64,000 nt of DNA, from positions 210,344 to 274,343 of the forward strand of contig NZ_JBGCCT010000015.1 of assembly GCF_041260665.1 (NCBI RefSeq), in the 5' to 3' direction. Of the stretch, positions 49,508-58,090 are shown piece after piece. Each line of letters starts with the position of its first letter. Within the stretch, counting starts at the first letter, position 1. The translations under genes and the position numbers were made by a program. Under the pieces are notes generated by a model. That model was not told the origin of the DNA and did not search any database. It saw only the letters and a program-made list of their open reading frames with translations. This DNA is from Catenulispora sp. GP43. Its GTDB lineage: Bacteria > Actinomycetota > Actinomycetes > Streptomycetales > Catenulisporaceae.

Positions 49508-52330
49508 CGCCCCGCGCCGCTGCATAGCAGTGAACGCGAACCACCCCGGGATCACCGGCAGCCACCACGTCAGCAGCCGGAACACGATCACCGAGGTGGC
49601 GGCCACGGCCGACGGCACCCCGGCCGCGGTCAGGCCGGCGGTGAGCACCGCCTCGACGCCGCCGACGCCGCCGGGCGTCGGCACCAGCGAGCCCACCGCC
49701 TTGGCCAGCAGGTAGGCCACTCCCATCGCGGCCAGGTTCACGTCGCTGCCGCTCACCGCGTTCACCGACGCCCACAGGCACACGCTGGCCGCCATCGGCA
49801 GCCCGAGCGCGCCGCCGAAGGCCTGGGCCAGCTTGCGGGGCGTGCGCGCGACCTGCAGGAACTCCGGGCCGATGTCCGTGACCAGCGGCTTGACCCGGCT
49901 CACCACCAGGGTGCGCAGTCTCGGGATCGCCGCGATCAGCAGGGCGATCACCGCCAGCGCGATGATCACGCCGGTCACCGTCGCCGACGGCGTGATCGCC
50001 GACAGGCCGCCGGACTGCTTGCGGTGGTTCCCGGCGAAGGCGCTGAACACCAGCAACAGCAGCAGGTAGCAGGCGAAGCCGATGACCTGCGAGACGCCCA
50101 CGGCCGTCACCGCGCGCGCCACCGGGATGCCGGTGCGCTGCAGGAAGCGGGTGTTGACGGCCAGGCCGCCGACGGACGCCGGGGCGACCAGGCCGGCGAA
50201 GGCGGCGGCGACCTGGGCCAGGACGGTCGTGCCGACCGGGACGCGTTCCTTGACGCAGCCCAGGAGGTTGAACGCGGCGGCGACGTAGGTGGCCGCCGAG
50301 GCCACGGCCGCGCCGACGACCCAGCCCCAGGCCTGCCAGGTGTTCAGCTCCGGCACCTGGAAGCCGGTGAGCTGGGTGGCCAGCAGGTAGAAGGCGATGG
50401 TGCCGCCGACGATGCTCAGGACGGTGCGGGGCCGGACCCGCTCCAGGCTGACCGGCTGGACGTCGGCCTCGGGATGCAGGGCGATGATGCGGTCGCGGAT
50501 GGAGCCGACGATGTCCGCGCGGTCGCCGGCGGCGCGGTGGCGGCGCAGGGCCTTGGCGGTGCCCTCCGAGAACAGGATCGGCTGCATCAGCGGGAGCAGG
50601 GAGGCGACGGTGGCGGCGCCGAGGGCGTCGACGGCCTCCTCGGTGGCGCGGGCGGGACCGACGCGCAGGGCGAGGGAGACGAGGAGTTCGGCGCCGTCCA
50701 GCCGGCACAGGAGGTCTTCGGCGGTGATCTCGCCGTAGCCGACGTCGGTGAGCCACAGCCGGCCGGAGGGGTCCAGGCGGAGGTGGTCGGTGGTGAGCTC
50801 GCGGTGCGCGAGCTGGCGGCAGCGCAGGTGCTGCCACAGGGCCCAGATACCGCTGTGCAGGCCGGGGGTCCAGGCGCGGTCGGGGAGGTCGGCGACGCGC
50901 GGGGCGTCGAGGTGGTCGTAGGCGAGCAGGGCGGTGTCCTGGTCGACCTGGCGCGCGGTGCGCAGGCGCGGGGTGCGGATGCCGGCGGCCTCGACCGCCA
51001 TGGACATCAGGACCTCGCTTTCGACGGTGCGGCGCAGGGAGAAGAAGCTGCGGCGGCGGACCGGGCCGCGCAGGCGGATCCACTGCCAGAGGCGGGAGGT
51101 GAGGTAGGCGGCGCGCTGGCTCTGGTCGAGGACGGCGAGGTCGAGGGCTTGGCGACGGCCGTCACCCGCGACGGTGACGAGGAAGCGGCGCGCGCCGTCG
51201 ACACCGGGTTCCAGGACGCGGACCGAGCCGGGATGTGCGCGGAACCCGACGTGGTCGAGCTCGGCGAGGATGCGGCCGATGCCGGGGCGGGTGTCGAGGA
51301 CGCCGCGTACCGAGAGCCAGGCCCGCCCGACGATCCGGCCGAGCAGCGCCGAGAGCAGCACGCCGGTGACGGAGTCCTGGCCGAGCAGCACCACCGCCAA
51401 CCCGCTGAGCGCGGCGGCGCTGAGGAACAGGCTGCGGTACTGACTGCGGCTGAACCCGAGGATGGTGACCGCGGCGACCCCGACCGCGAGCTGGACCTGC
51501 ATCGGCGTCGTGCCGCCGATGGCCTGCGCGACGTCGGAGTCCTGGTAGTGCGAGGTGGCGATGTTGACGCCGAACGCGGCGAGGTAGGCGAGCGTCGAGG
51601 CGCCGACGGCATCGACGACCTGCACGGTCTCCCGCTTGACCAGCCGCTCGACGGCGACGGCGACCGGTACGGCGATCACGGAGAGGAAGGACAGGACCTG
51701 CACGACGTAGAGCAGGAAGCGGGGGAAGGCGGCCGCCCGGTGGATGATCTCCTGCCGCAGGTCACACCCGGCACGGTGGCTGACGATCCCGGCCGCGGCC
51801 AGGAGCACGGCCAGGGCGACCGCGCCGACGAGACGGAGGCGGTCGGCCGGGAGACGGACTCGGCGGTGGGGGTCGGGGGGACGGTCGGCGGGGTGGGGTG
51901 GGTCGGCGGGCGGCGGGGGTGGGGGCGGAGGTGGAGGAGTGGTGTCGGCGGGGGTGGGCGTGGAGGCGGAGGCGGGGGCGGTCGGCAGATGCGCGCCGGA
52001 GCAGCGGGGCGGGATGGGGATTTTGTGCTCGGCTGACCCGCGGGTCCTTGCATCAGCACCGGCGAAATCGCCGCGGTGGTCGATTGAGGCGCGGGCGCCG
52101 GCCAACTCGCTCCGGCAATCAGCCTCGGCGCCGGCGCCAGCCGAATCGCTCCGGTGGTCGGCCGGCGCGCTCGCACCCGCCCTCGTACCCGCGCTCGTAG
52201 TCGCACTCGTAGTTGCACTCGCACCCGCCCTCGTAGTCGCCCTCGCACTCGTGCTCGCAGTCGCGCTCGTGCTCGCACCCGAACCCGCCCCCTCCGATTC
52301 GGCCGCACCGGCCCGCGAATCAGCCTTCAA
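49502..52330 (-). CDS. Flippase-like (LPG synthase TM-type) protein with degenerate kinase-like domain
   Basis: A 942-residue membrane protein. Residues 1-160 are low complexity: Ala/Thr/Ser/Gly repeats, then a Pro tract. An N-terminal membrane block (about 170-330) precedes a cytoplasmic domain with protein-kinase-like features: LLAYDHLDAP, then AHRELTTDHLRLDPSGRLWL, then TDVGYGE. In it HRD reads HRE and DFG reads DVG, so activity is doubtful. The C-terminal 330 residues are the UPF0104/lysylphosphatidylglycerol-synthase-type membrane domain (GLVAPASVGGLAVNTRFLQR, PTPGGVGGVEAVL), a lipid flippase fold. The TTG start at 52330 is uncertain; translation may begin after the repeats. The upstream DUF11-like gene overlaps it by 11 nt. 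Confidence 0.82.
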   Translation of the reverse strand: MKADSRAGAAESEGAGSGASTSATASTSARATTRAGASATTSATTSAGTRAGASAPADHRSDSAGAGAEADCRSELAGARASIDHRGDFAGADARTRGSAEHKIPIPPRCSGAHLPTAPASASTPTPADTTPPPPPPPPPPADPPHPADRPPDPHRRVRLPADRLRLVGAVALAVLLAAAGIVSHRAGCDLRQEIIHRAAAFPRFLLYVVQVLSFLSVIAVPVAVAVERLVKRETVQVVDAVGASTLAYLAAFGVNIATSHYQDSDVAQAIGGTTPMQVQLAVGVAAVTILGFSRSQYRSLFLSAAALSGLAVVLLGQDSVTGVLLSALLGRIVGRAWLSVRGVLDTRPGIGRILAELDHVGFRAHPGSVRVLEPGVDGARRFLVTVAGDGRRQALDLAVLDQSQRAAYLTSRLWQWIRLRGPVRRRSFFSLRRTVESEVLMSMAVEAAGIRTPRLRTARQVDQDTALLAYDHLDAPRVADLPDRAWTPGLHSGIWALWQHLRCRQLAHRELTTDHLRLDPSGRLWLTDVGYGEITAEDLLCRLDGAELLVSLALRVGPARATEEAVDALGAATVASLLPLMQPILFSEGTAKALRRHRAAGDRADIVGSIRDRIIALHPEADVQPVSLERVRPRTVLSIVGGTIAFYLLATQLTGFQVPELNTWQAWGWVVGAAVASAATYVAAAFNLLGCVKERVPVGTTVLAQVAAAFAGLVAPASVGGLAVNTRFLQRTGIPVARAVTAVGVSQVIGFACYLLLLLVFSAFAGNHRKQSGGLSAITPSATVTGVIIALAVIALLIAAIPRLRTLVVSRVKPLVTDIGPEFLQVARTPRKLAQAFGGALGLPMAASVCLWASVNAVSGSDVNLAAMGVAYLLAKAVGSLVPTPGGVGGVEAVLTAGLTAAGVPSAVAATSVIVFRLLTWWLPVIPGWFAFTAMQRRGAL
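52168..52285. repeat. Minisatellite in the 5' part of the flippase gene
   Basis: Degenerate repeats of a 12-bp pattern like CTCGTAGTCGCA occur about nine times in the 118 bp, encoding the Ala/Ser/Thr repeats of the N-terminus (on the minus strand). A further 50-bp near-duplication lies at about 52075-52165. The coding status of this stretch is less certain than the rest. Confidence 0.65.
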
Positions 52331-52922
52331 CGCCGGCTCGCTCCAGCGCGCCCGCCGTGCGCCGGCGTCGGCGTCGGCGTCGCCGGAGGCGCGTACCGGC
52401 GAGCAGGGCCGCGATCGTTGCGGTGGCGGCTCCGGCGGTCACGAGGGTGCCGCGTTCCCTGTCGGACACGGTTTGCGGTCGGAGGGCGCCGCGGCCGGTC
52501 GCGCAGGACTGGGGGCCGGTGTCTTCGCGGGCGCAGACCGTTGTCAGCGGCTGGCGGTGGCCGTGGTGCTCGGGGCCGGCCTGGGTCACGTGGTCCAGGG
52601 GGCGGGCGGCGAGGTGGTGGCCCGCGGCGCCGGTGGTGGCGATGCGGGCGGTGCCGTGGGCGGGGATGGTGAGGGTCCGGCTCAGGTGGCGGCCGGTGCG
52701 GTGCGGGGCCGGGGTGGCGGCGACGTAGTCCAGGCCCGGGGGGAGTTGCTGGGTGATCACCGCGTCGGTGACCGTCTGGTCGGTGGTGTTGCGCACCTCG
52801 ATGGCGTAGGACACGTCCTGGGCGCCGCTGGCCTGGACGGCCACCGACAGCGGGGCGGGGTGGCCGCCGGCGGGCGCGGACAGCGGCGCGAGCAGGATGG
52901 CTGCCGCCGCCAGCCCGATCAT
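52320..52922 (-). CDS. Exported DUF11-like small surface protein
   Basis: A 200-residue protein starting with a hydrophobic segment (IGLAAAAILLAPLSAPAGGH) that is a signal peptide or anchor. A DUF11-type beta-sandwich follows (DVSYAIEVRNTTDQTVTDAV, then ITQQLPPGLDYVAATP). Near the end there is a second hydrophobic helix followed by about ten arginines, so it may be membrane-anchored at both ends. DUF11 domains occur in bacterial surface proteins. ATG 52922 has GGAGG 5 nt upstream. It overlaps the flippase start and is probably co-transcribed with it. Confidence 0.7.
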   Translation of the reverse strand: MIGLAAAAILLAPLSAPAGGHPAPLSVAVQASGAQDVSYAIEVRNTTDQTVTDAVITQQLPPGLDYVAATPAPHRTGRHLSRTLTIPAHGTARIATTGAAGHHLAARPLDHVTQAGPEHHGHRQPLTTVCAREDTGPQSCATGRGALRPQTVSDRERGTLVTAGAATATIAALLAGTRLRRRRRRRRRTAGALERAGVEG

Positions 52923-53086
52923 CAGGCCTCCGAGGTGTCTGTCCGTACCCGCTTGCCGAACCCTCAGCAGTCGAACACCGCGCGTGGCGTGCCGCACCCG
53001 GGGCTACGCCGCCGGGGAGCGCCGCCACCCGTTCGGCCCAGCGCCGCCTCCCCGCCGCGTGAGCTGGCTCTGCGGACAATGGGCTC

Positions 53087-53671
53087 ATGTGGCACGACTT
53101 GTTCGACACCGGCATCTCCTACGGCGACAAGACCCTGCGCACGATCATCGTCTACGCCACGATCGTGATCCTGCTGCGGCTGGCCGGGAAGCGGGAGCTG
53201 GCGCAGCTCAACACGCTGGACCTGTCGGTGGTGCTGCTGCTGTCGAACGTGGTGCAGAACGCGGTGATCGGGCCCGACAACTCGCTGATCGGCGGGATCT
53301 ACGGCGCGACGGTGCTGATCACGGTGAACGCGCTGTTCGTGCGGCTTCAGGCGTACCTGAGCGACCGCACGCCGCGGCTGGAACGGGTGTTGGAAGGGAC
53401 GCCCAGCGTGCTGATCCGGGACGGCAAGCTGCAGATCAGGACGCTGCGGCGGCTGGCGCTGCGGCCGGCGGACGTGATCGCGTCGTCGCGGAAGCAGGGT
53501 GCCGAGCACGTGAGCGATGTGCGGGAGATGGTGATCGCGCCGGGCGGGGGGATGCTGATCGAGCTCAAGGAGAGCGAGGAGGGGGCGGACCGGGGCGACG
53601 TGGAGAACATCAGAGCGGATCTGGCCAGGATCCAGGAGCGGCTGGACATGTTGCTGCTGCGGAATGGATAG
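53087..53671 (+). CDS. YetF-like (DUF421) membrane protein
   Basis: A 194-residue protein with three N-terminal helices (TLRTIIVYATIVILLRLAGK, VVLLLSNVVQNAVIG, GATVLITVNALFVRL) and a C-terminal cytoplasmic DUF421 domain (LIRDGKLQIRTLRRLALRPA, DVIASSRKQGAEHVSDVREM). The YetF family is membrane-bound and of unknown function, linked to spore or envelope stress in Bacillus. ATG 53087 follows GACAATGGGCTC, in which GACAAT looks like a -10; the mRNA is probably leaderless. A short coiled region forms the C-terminus. Confidence 0.9.
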   Translation: MWHDLFDTGISYGDKTLRTIIVYATIVILLRLAGKRELAQLNTLDLSVVLLLSNVVQNAVIGPDNSLIGGIYGATVLITVNALFVRLQAYLSDRTPRLERVLEGTPSVLIRDGKLQIRTLRRLALRPADVIASSRKQGAEHVSDVREMVIAPGGGMLIELKESEEGADRGDVENIRADLARIQERLDMLLLRNG

Positions 53672-53846
53672 GCGGAGCAGCCAATAGATGTGGCAGGCGG
53701 CCCCACCGACCATCGGCTGAATCATCCGATCGGGGCACCGTGCCCCCGGTGCGGGCGTGTCACGGCGTCCGGGCCGCGCGCGTCCGGAAATCATGGTGCC
53801 CACTTCGGGCGCGACGGCGCGCCCCGGTCGGCGACGGGAGTTCCTG
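53672..53846. other. Intergenic region without gene
   Basis: These 175 nt hold a small hairpin (GCACCG/CGGTGC around 53737-53754) and no coding sequence that I can support. GGGAG precedes the small membrane-protein start. Confidence 0.5.
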
Positions 53847-54128
53847 ATGCATGCCGTGCTCGCCTCGGTGGTGGCCCTGCACGGCGGCGGGTCGTGGTGG
53901 AACCGGCCCATGGTGTGGGCCTCGTTGGCGGCCATCGCCGCCGGGGGGTTGCTGGCCTTCCGGCGTTCGCAGAAGCGCGCGGAGCGGGAGGCCGCCGCCG
54001 ACGGGGAGGAGGCCGCCGCCGTGCTGCGCGCCGAGGAGCGGGACCGGATCGACGAGGCCATGAACCGGCTCGGGCGGGACTGGCAGCCGGGGAACCCGGC
54101 CGATCCCGGGACGTATCCGGAGCCTTAG
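53847..54128 (+). CDS. Small single-pass membrane protein
   Basis: A 93-residue protein with one helix (WASLAAIAAGGLLAFRRSQK), then a basic and acidic helical segment (RAEREAAADGEEAAAVLRAE, ERDRIDEAMNRLGRDW) and a Pro-rich end. ATG 53847 has GGGAG 6 nt upstream; the 30-residue extension to 53757 is rejected as Arg/Pro-rich. No family is recognised. Position gives no hint of function. Confidence 0.6.
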   Translation: MHAVLASVVALHGGGSWWNRPMVWASLAAIAAGGLLAFRRSQKRAEREAAADGEEAAAVLRAEERDRIDEAMNRLGRDWQPGNPADPGTYPEP

Positions 54129-54203
54129 GCGGGCGGCGGGTTTCATCACACCTACGGCGCAGCCCGGCGCGCTCGGCGCGGTGCCGCGTGATCACCTCGC
54201 AGC

Positions 54204-55970
54204 ATGACCGCCACCACCTCGGAGAAGAAGAGCTCGGCGCGTGCCAAGAACGGCCGCGCTAAGAACAACGTCGCCAAGAACGGTATGGCCAAGAACGGCA
54301 GCCCGAAGAACGGCGCTCCGCGCAAGCGCGTGCCCTCCACCATCACGTCGGCCGGCGTCTCCCTCTCCAAGATCAAGGAGTGGTCGGCGCTGAGCCCCTT
54401 CGAGCTCAAGGGCGAGCTGATCGCCCTGGCCGCCGACACCCACAAGAAGTCCGCGGCGCAGCTGCTCAACACCGGGCGGGGCAACCCCAACTGGATCGCC
54501 ACCGGTCCGCGCGAGGCCTACCTGGCGCTGGGTGCCTTCGCGCTGCAGGAGTCCCGGCGGGTGTGGACCATGGACAACCTCGGGGGGATGCCGGAGGCGG
54601 CCGGCAGCGCCGTGCGCTTCGACCGCTTCTGCCTGGCCAATCCGGGGATGGCCGGCGTCCGGCTGCTGCGGGACATGGTCGACTACGGCGTCACCAGGCT
54701 GAAGTTCGACGCCGACGCGTGGATCGGCGAGCTCACCGACGCCTGGATCGGCGACCACTACCCCGATCCGCCGCGCGTCCTGGGCCACTGCCAGGAAGTG
54801 GTGCGCGCCTACCTGGCCAAGGAGATGTACGGCGGCAAGACGCCGGGCCGGGTCGACGTCTTCCCGACCGAGGGCGGCACGGCGGCCATGTGCTACCTGT
54901 TCGACACGCTGGTCACCAACGGCATCCTGCACAAGGGCGACACCATCGCCCTGATGACGCCGATCTTCACCCCGTACATCGAGATCCCGGAGCTGGAGCG
55001 CTACTCCTTCGACGTGGTCCAGGTGAAGGCGGACATGATGACCGAGGAGGGCGTCCACATGTGGCGCTATCCCGACTCCGAGATCGACCGGCTGGCCGAC
55101 CCGAAGGTCAAGGCCCTGATGCTGGTGAACCCCTCGAACCCGCCGTCGATGGCGTTGTCCGACCGGGTGCGCGACCGCATCGCGGACATCGTGCGGACCA
55201 GGAACCCGAACCTGGCGATCATCACCGACGACGTCTACGGCACCTTCGTCCCCGGCTTCCGCTCGCTGGCCGCCACCTGCCCGCGCAACACGGCGCTGGT
55301 CTACTCGTGGTCCAAGCACTACGGCGCGACCGCCCACCGGCTCGGGGTGATCGCGCTGGCCGAGGACAACGTCTTCGACAAGATGCTCGCCAAGCTGCCG
55401 AAGGCGAAGAAGGAGGAGCTGGCCGAGCGCTACCGCACGCTGGCGCCGCGGCCGGGCAAGATCAAGTTCATCGACCGGCTGGTCGCCGACAGCCGCTCGG
55501 TCGCGCTGAACCACACCGCCGGCCTGTCCACCGGGCAGCAGACGATGATGATGCTGTTCTCCCTGTTCGACCTGCTGCCCGAGGGCCAGGAGTACAAGGA
55601 GCTGCTGCGCACGATCGTGCACCGCCGCCTGGACCTGCTGATGGAGGGCATCGGCGTCCACCACATCAGCGACGACCCGAGGCGCGCCTGCTACTACGTC
55701 GAGCTCGACATCCTCGCCGAGGCCGAGGCCTTCGAGAGCAAGGAGTTCGCCGAGTACCTGGAGCAGAACTACGAGCCCACCGATGTGGAGTTCCGGCTGG
55801 CGCACCAGTCCTCGGTGGTGTTGCTGAACGGCGGCGGGTTCGACGGGCCCGGGTGGTCGGTGCGGGTGTCGCTGGCGAACCTGGACGACCTGGACTACCT
55901 GAAGATCGGGCATCATCTGCACTCGATCATGGGCGAGTACAAGGACGAGTGGCTGAAGACGAAGAAGTGA
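54204..55970 (+). CDS. Aspartate 4-decarboxylase / aminotransferase-like PLP enzyme with Lys/Asn-rich extension
   Basis: A 588-residue class I aminotransferase-fold enzyme. Residues 1-45 are a basic extension with repeats of A-K-N-G. The rest matches aspartate 4-decarboxylases (AspD type): LLNTGRGNPNWIAT, FPTEGGTAAMCYLF, LMLVNPSNPPSMAL, ITDDVYGTFVPGF and the PLP lysine in YSWSKHYGATAHRLG. AspD makes L-alanine from aspartate, with side transaminase activity, and is usually about 530 residues, so the extension is extra. ATG 54204 is supported by context; a start after the repeats is possible. It is followed by a strong hairpin. Confidence 0.88.
   Translation: MTATTSEKKSSARAKNGRAKNNVAKNGMAKNGSPKNGAPRKRVPSTITSAGVSLSKIKEWSALSPFELKGELIALAADTHKKSAAQLLNTGRGNPNWIATGPREAYLALGAFALQESRRVWTMDNLGGMPEAAGSAVRFDRFCLANPGMAGVRLLRDMVDYGVTRLKFDADAWIGELTDAWIGDHYPDPPRVLGHCQEVVRAYLAKEMYGGKTPGRVDVFPTEGGTAAMCYLFDTLVTNGILHKGDTIALMTPIFTPYIEIPELERYSFDVVQVKADMMTEEGVHMWRYPDSEIDRLADPKVKALMLVNPSNPPSMALSDRVRDRIADIVRTRNPNLAIITDDVYGTFVPGFRSLAATCPRNTALVYSWSKHYGATAHRLGVIALAEDNVFDKMLAKLPKAKKEELAERYRTLAPRPGKIKFIDRLVADSRSVALNHTAGLSTGQQTMMMLFSLFDLLPEGQEYKELLRTIVHRRLDLLMEGIGVHHISDDPRRACYYVELDILAEAEAFESKEFAEYLEQNYEPTDVEFRLAHQSSVVLLNGGGFDGPGWSVRVSLANLDDLDYLKIGHHLHSIMGEYKDEWLKTKK
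54239..54313 (+). repeat. GCCAAGAACGG-type repeats encoding A-K-N-G units
   Basis: Five imperfect copies of a 12-15 bp unit (GCCAAGAACGGC and variants) encode the basic N-terminal tail of the AspD-like protein. Confidence 0.75.
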
Positions 55971-56010
55971 GCTGAGAGAGTACGCGGCGGCGGACATCGG
56001 CACGTCACAC

Positions 56011-56051
56011 CCGGCCGGCGGCGAAGGCGAAGATCCTTTGCCGCCGGCCGG
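56011..56051 (+). terminator. Strong hairpin terminator after the AspD-like gene
   Basis: CCGGCCGGCGGC (56011-56022) pairs perfectly with GCCGCCGGCCGG (56040-56051) over 12 bp with a 17-nt loop. Confidence 0.75.
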
Positions 56052-56069
56052 TGGCTATCCTGCTGAACC

Positions 56070-56669
56070 ATGACGACCGAACCCAGCGAATACGTCAAGC
56101 ACCTCCCCATCGGCGAGGACATCCCCTTCGACGCCGACGGCATCCCGGGCTGGGAGATCTTCCCCTTCGAGGGCGACCTGCGGGTGAAGAAGCTCCAGCC
56201 GCCGGTGCTGCCCGAGCCCCCGCGCAACGGCGCGCCGGGCGGCACTCCGTGCAAGCCGTGTGCCGCGCCGGACTCCGACTACATCTGGACCGACGAGCAC
56301 TGGCGGCTGCGGACGTTCCCCGAGGCGTCGATCCCGGCGCTGCTGATGCTGGAGCCGCGGGTGCACTGCGATCTGGCGGACCTGCCCGCCGAGCGCGCCG
56401 CCGAGTTGGGGGCGCTGTTCCAGCGTGTCGAGCGGGTGATCGTGGGTCTGGGCGGGATAGCGCGGGTGCACGTGGCGCGCTTCGGCGACGGCGGGGACCA
56501 TCTGCACTGGTGGTTCTCGGCACGGCCGGAGGGCATGCTGCAGATGCGCGGCTCGTGTCTGCTGATCTGGGAGGACGTGCTGCCGAAGGTCGAGGCCGAG
56601 CGGTGGGCCGAGACGAACCGGAAGATCGCCGCGGCGATGGCGGCCGACGGCGGAACGGCGCATGTCTGA
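56070..56669 (+). CDS. HIT-like nucleotide-binding protein
   Basis: A 199-residue protein. A C-x-x-C pair (TPCKPCAA) and the H-L-H pair in GGDHLHWWF place it near the HIT (histidine triad)/GalT superfamily, with a strand-helix region LLMLEPRVHCDLADLPAERA preceding. The third triad histidine is not obvious, so catalysis is uncertain. ATG 56070 lies 9 nt after a -10-like TATCCT (56055-56060). Its stop overlaps the next start by 8 nt, coupling it with the small Cys protein. Confidence 0.7.
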   Translation: MTTEPSEYVKHLPIGEDIPFDADGIPGWEIFPFEGDLRVKKLQPPVLPEPPRNGAPGGTPCKPCAAPDSDYIWTDEHWRLRTFPEASIPALLMLEPRVHCDLADLPAERAAELGALFQRVERVIVGLGGIARVHVARFGDGGDHLHWWFSARPEGMLQMRGSCLLIWEDVLPKVEAERWAETNRKIAAAMAADGGTAHV

Positions 56670-56886
56670 GCACGCCGGGCCGAAACCCGATGGGCCCGAT
56701 CCCGGCTTGTGCGCGGTGTGCATCCACGTTCACCGGAACGAGACCCGCAAGGGCACCGTCTACTGGCGCTGCACCCGCGCCGCCGACGACCCGCGTTTCC
56801 CGAGGTATCCGCGGCTGCCGGTGCTCAGCTGTCCGGGTTTCGAGCCGAAGGCACCGGAGGCGTCGGCACAGCCGGAGCAGCAGTAG
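56662..56886 (+). CDS. Small zinc-ribbon-like protein
   Basis: A 74-residue protein with C-A-V-C followed by two more cysteines (WRCTR, LSCPGF), a plausible four-Cys zinc site: LCAVCIHVHRNETRKGTVYW, then RCTRAADDPRFPRYPRLPVL. It overlaps the HIT-like gene by 8 nt, which suggests joint function. The last 20 codons overlap the 3' end of the convergent LacI gene by 62 nt. Family and function are unknown. Confidence 0.7.
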   Translation: MSEHAGPKPDGPDPGLCAVCIHVHRNETRKGTVYWRCTRAADDPRFPRYPRLPVLSCPGFEPKAPEASAQPEQQ

Positions 56887-57994
56887 CCGGAGCAGTATTG
56901 GTCGGAGCAGCATTGGTCGGAACAGCATTGGTCGGAACAGCAGCGGCCGAAACGGAACCCAAGCTGGAAGCGCGCACCACCAGCTCCGGCTGGAACACCA
57001 GCTCCCGGTGCACATGCTCCCCCGCCGCCGCCCCGCTCTCCTCCACCAAGAGCTCGGCGGCGGCCTGCCCGACCCGCGTCGCGGGCCGCCGGATCGACGA
57101 CAGCGGCACGACCGCCGCCGCCGCGACCTCCGCGTCGTCGTACCCGACGATGGCCACGTCCCCCGGCACCGTCACCCCGGCGGCGAACAGCCCCTGCAGC
57201 ACCCCCAAGGCGATCAGGTCGTTGCCGCAGAACACCCCCGTCGGCCGCTCCCCCAGCCCGAGCATCCGTGCCGCGGCGTCGCGGCCCGCGGCCACGTCGG
57301 CCCGCGCGCCCGGCAGCAGCACCAGCTCCACGCCGCGGTCTGCGGCCCCGGCGGCTTCAGCGGCTTCAGCGGCCTCGGCCACCGCCAGTCGCGCGCCTTC
57401 CAGCCGGTCACGGTACTGCGGCAGCTCCAGGGGCCCCGGGACGTAGGCGATCCGCCGGTGTCCGGCCGCGATCAGGTGCGCCACCGCCATCGCGCCGCCG
57501 GCGACGTCGTCCACCAGCACCCGGCATCCGGTTCCGCCCGGTATGTCGCGATCCACCAGCACGTACGGGATCCGCGCGCGGCCGAACTCCGCCAGCGTCG
57601 CGCCGCTGACGTCCGCCGGGGTCACGAGCACGCCGCGGACGCGCTGCTGTGCGAGCATCACCAGGTGCGTGGCCTCGGTGGCGGCGCTGGAGGCACTGTC
57701 CATCACCAGGACGCCGAGGTCCGCGGCGCGGGCGGCCTGTTCGGCGCCGCGCAGCACGCCGACGAAGAACGGGTCGGCCAGGTCCAGCGCGAGCAGCGCG
57801 AGCACCTGGCTGCTGCCGGCGCGCAGCAGGCGCGCGCTCTCGCTGCGCACGAATCCCAGCTCGGCGATCGCCGCCTGCACCCGCGCCCGGGTGCCCGGGG
57901 ACACCGCGTCGGGACGGTTCAGCACGTTCGACACCGTGCCGACCGACACCCCGGCCAGTTGGGCCACATCTCGCATGCCCGCGCTCTTCGTCAC
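56825..57994 (-). CDS. LacI-family regulator of the GlcNAc/chitobiose operon
   Basis: A 389-residue LacI/GalR protein: helix-turn-helix MRDVAQLAGVSVGTVSNVLN, effector domain (VLALLALDLADPFFVGVLRG, VRGVLVTPADVSG, VAIVGYDDAEVAAAAVVPLS). The C-terminus continues for about 45 residues past the usual end as a repetitive A-V-P-T-N/A-A-P-T-N tail encoded by 15-bp repeats, and this overlaps the convergent zinc-ribbon gene. It starts with GTG 57994 and is divergent from the GlcNAc-kinase operon. Two inverted copies of TGGAACGTTTCAA lie in that region and are likely its operators. Confidence 0.9.
   Translation of the reverse strand: MTKSAGMRDVAQLAGVSVGTVSNVLNRPDAVSPGTRARVQAAIAELGFVRSESARLLRAGSSQVLALLALDLADPFFVGVLRGAEQAARAADLGVLVMDSASSAATEATHLVMLAQQRVRGVLVTPADVSGATLAEFGRARIPYVLVDRDIPGGTGCRVLVDDVAGGAMAVAHLIAAGHRRIAYVPGPLELPQYRDRLEGARLAVAEAAEAAEAAGAADRGVELVLLPGARADVAAGRDAAARMLGLGERPTGVFCGNDLIALGVLQGLFAAGVTVPGDVAIVGYDDAEVAAAAVVPLSSIRRPATRVGQAAAELLVEESGAAAGEHVHRELVFQPELVVRASSLGSVSAAAVPTNAVPTNAAPTNTAPATAAPAVPTPPVPSARNPDS
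56897..56941. repeat. Three 15-bp tandem repeats at the LacI 3' end
   Basis: ATTGGTCGGAGCAGC, then two copies of ATTGGTCGGAACAGC, in frame with the LacI gene on the minus strand (5 residues per unit). Expansion appears to have lengthened the LacI C-terminus. Confidence 0.85.
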
Positions 57995-58090
57995 GCACGC
58001 CCCTTGTATCCCGATCCGCCCGGTGCCGTGCCGAGGAGGCTAAACGGCTGCGCTCACCGCAGTCAACATCCTGTTTCGGGCACGGCCCGG

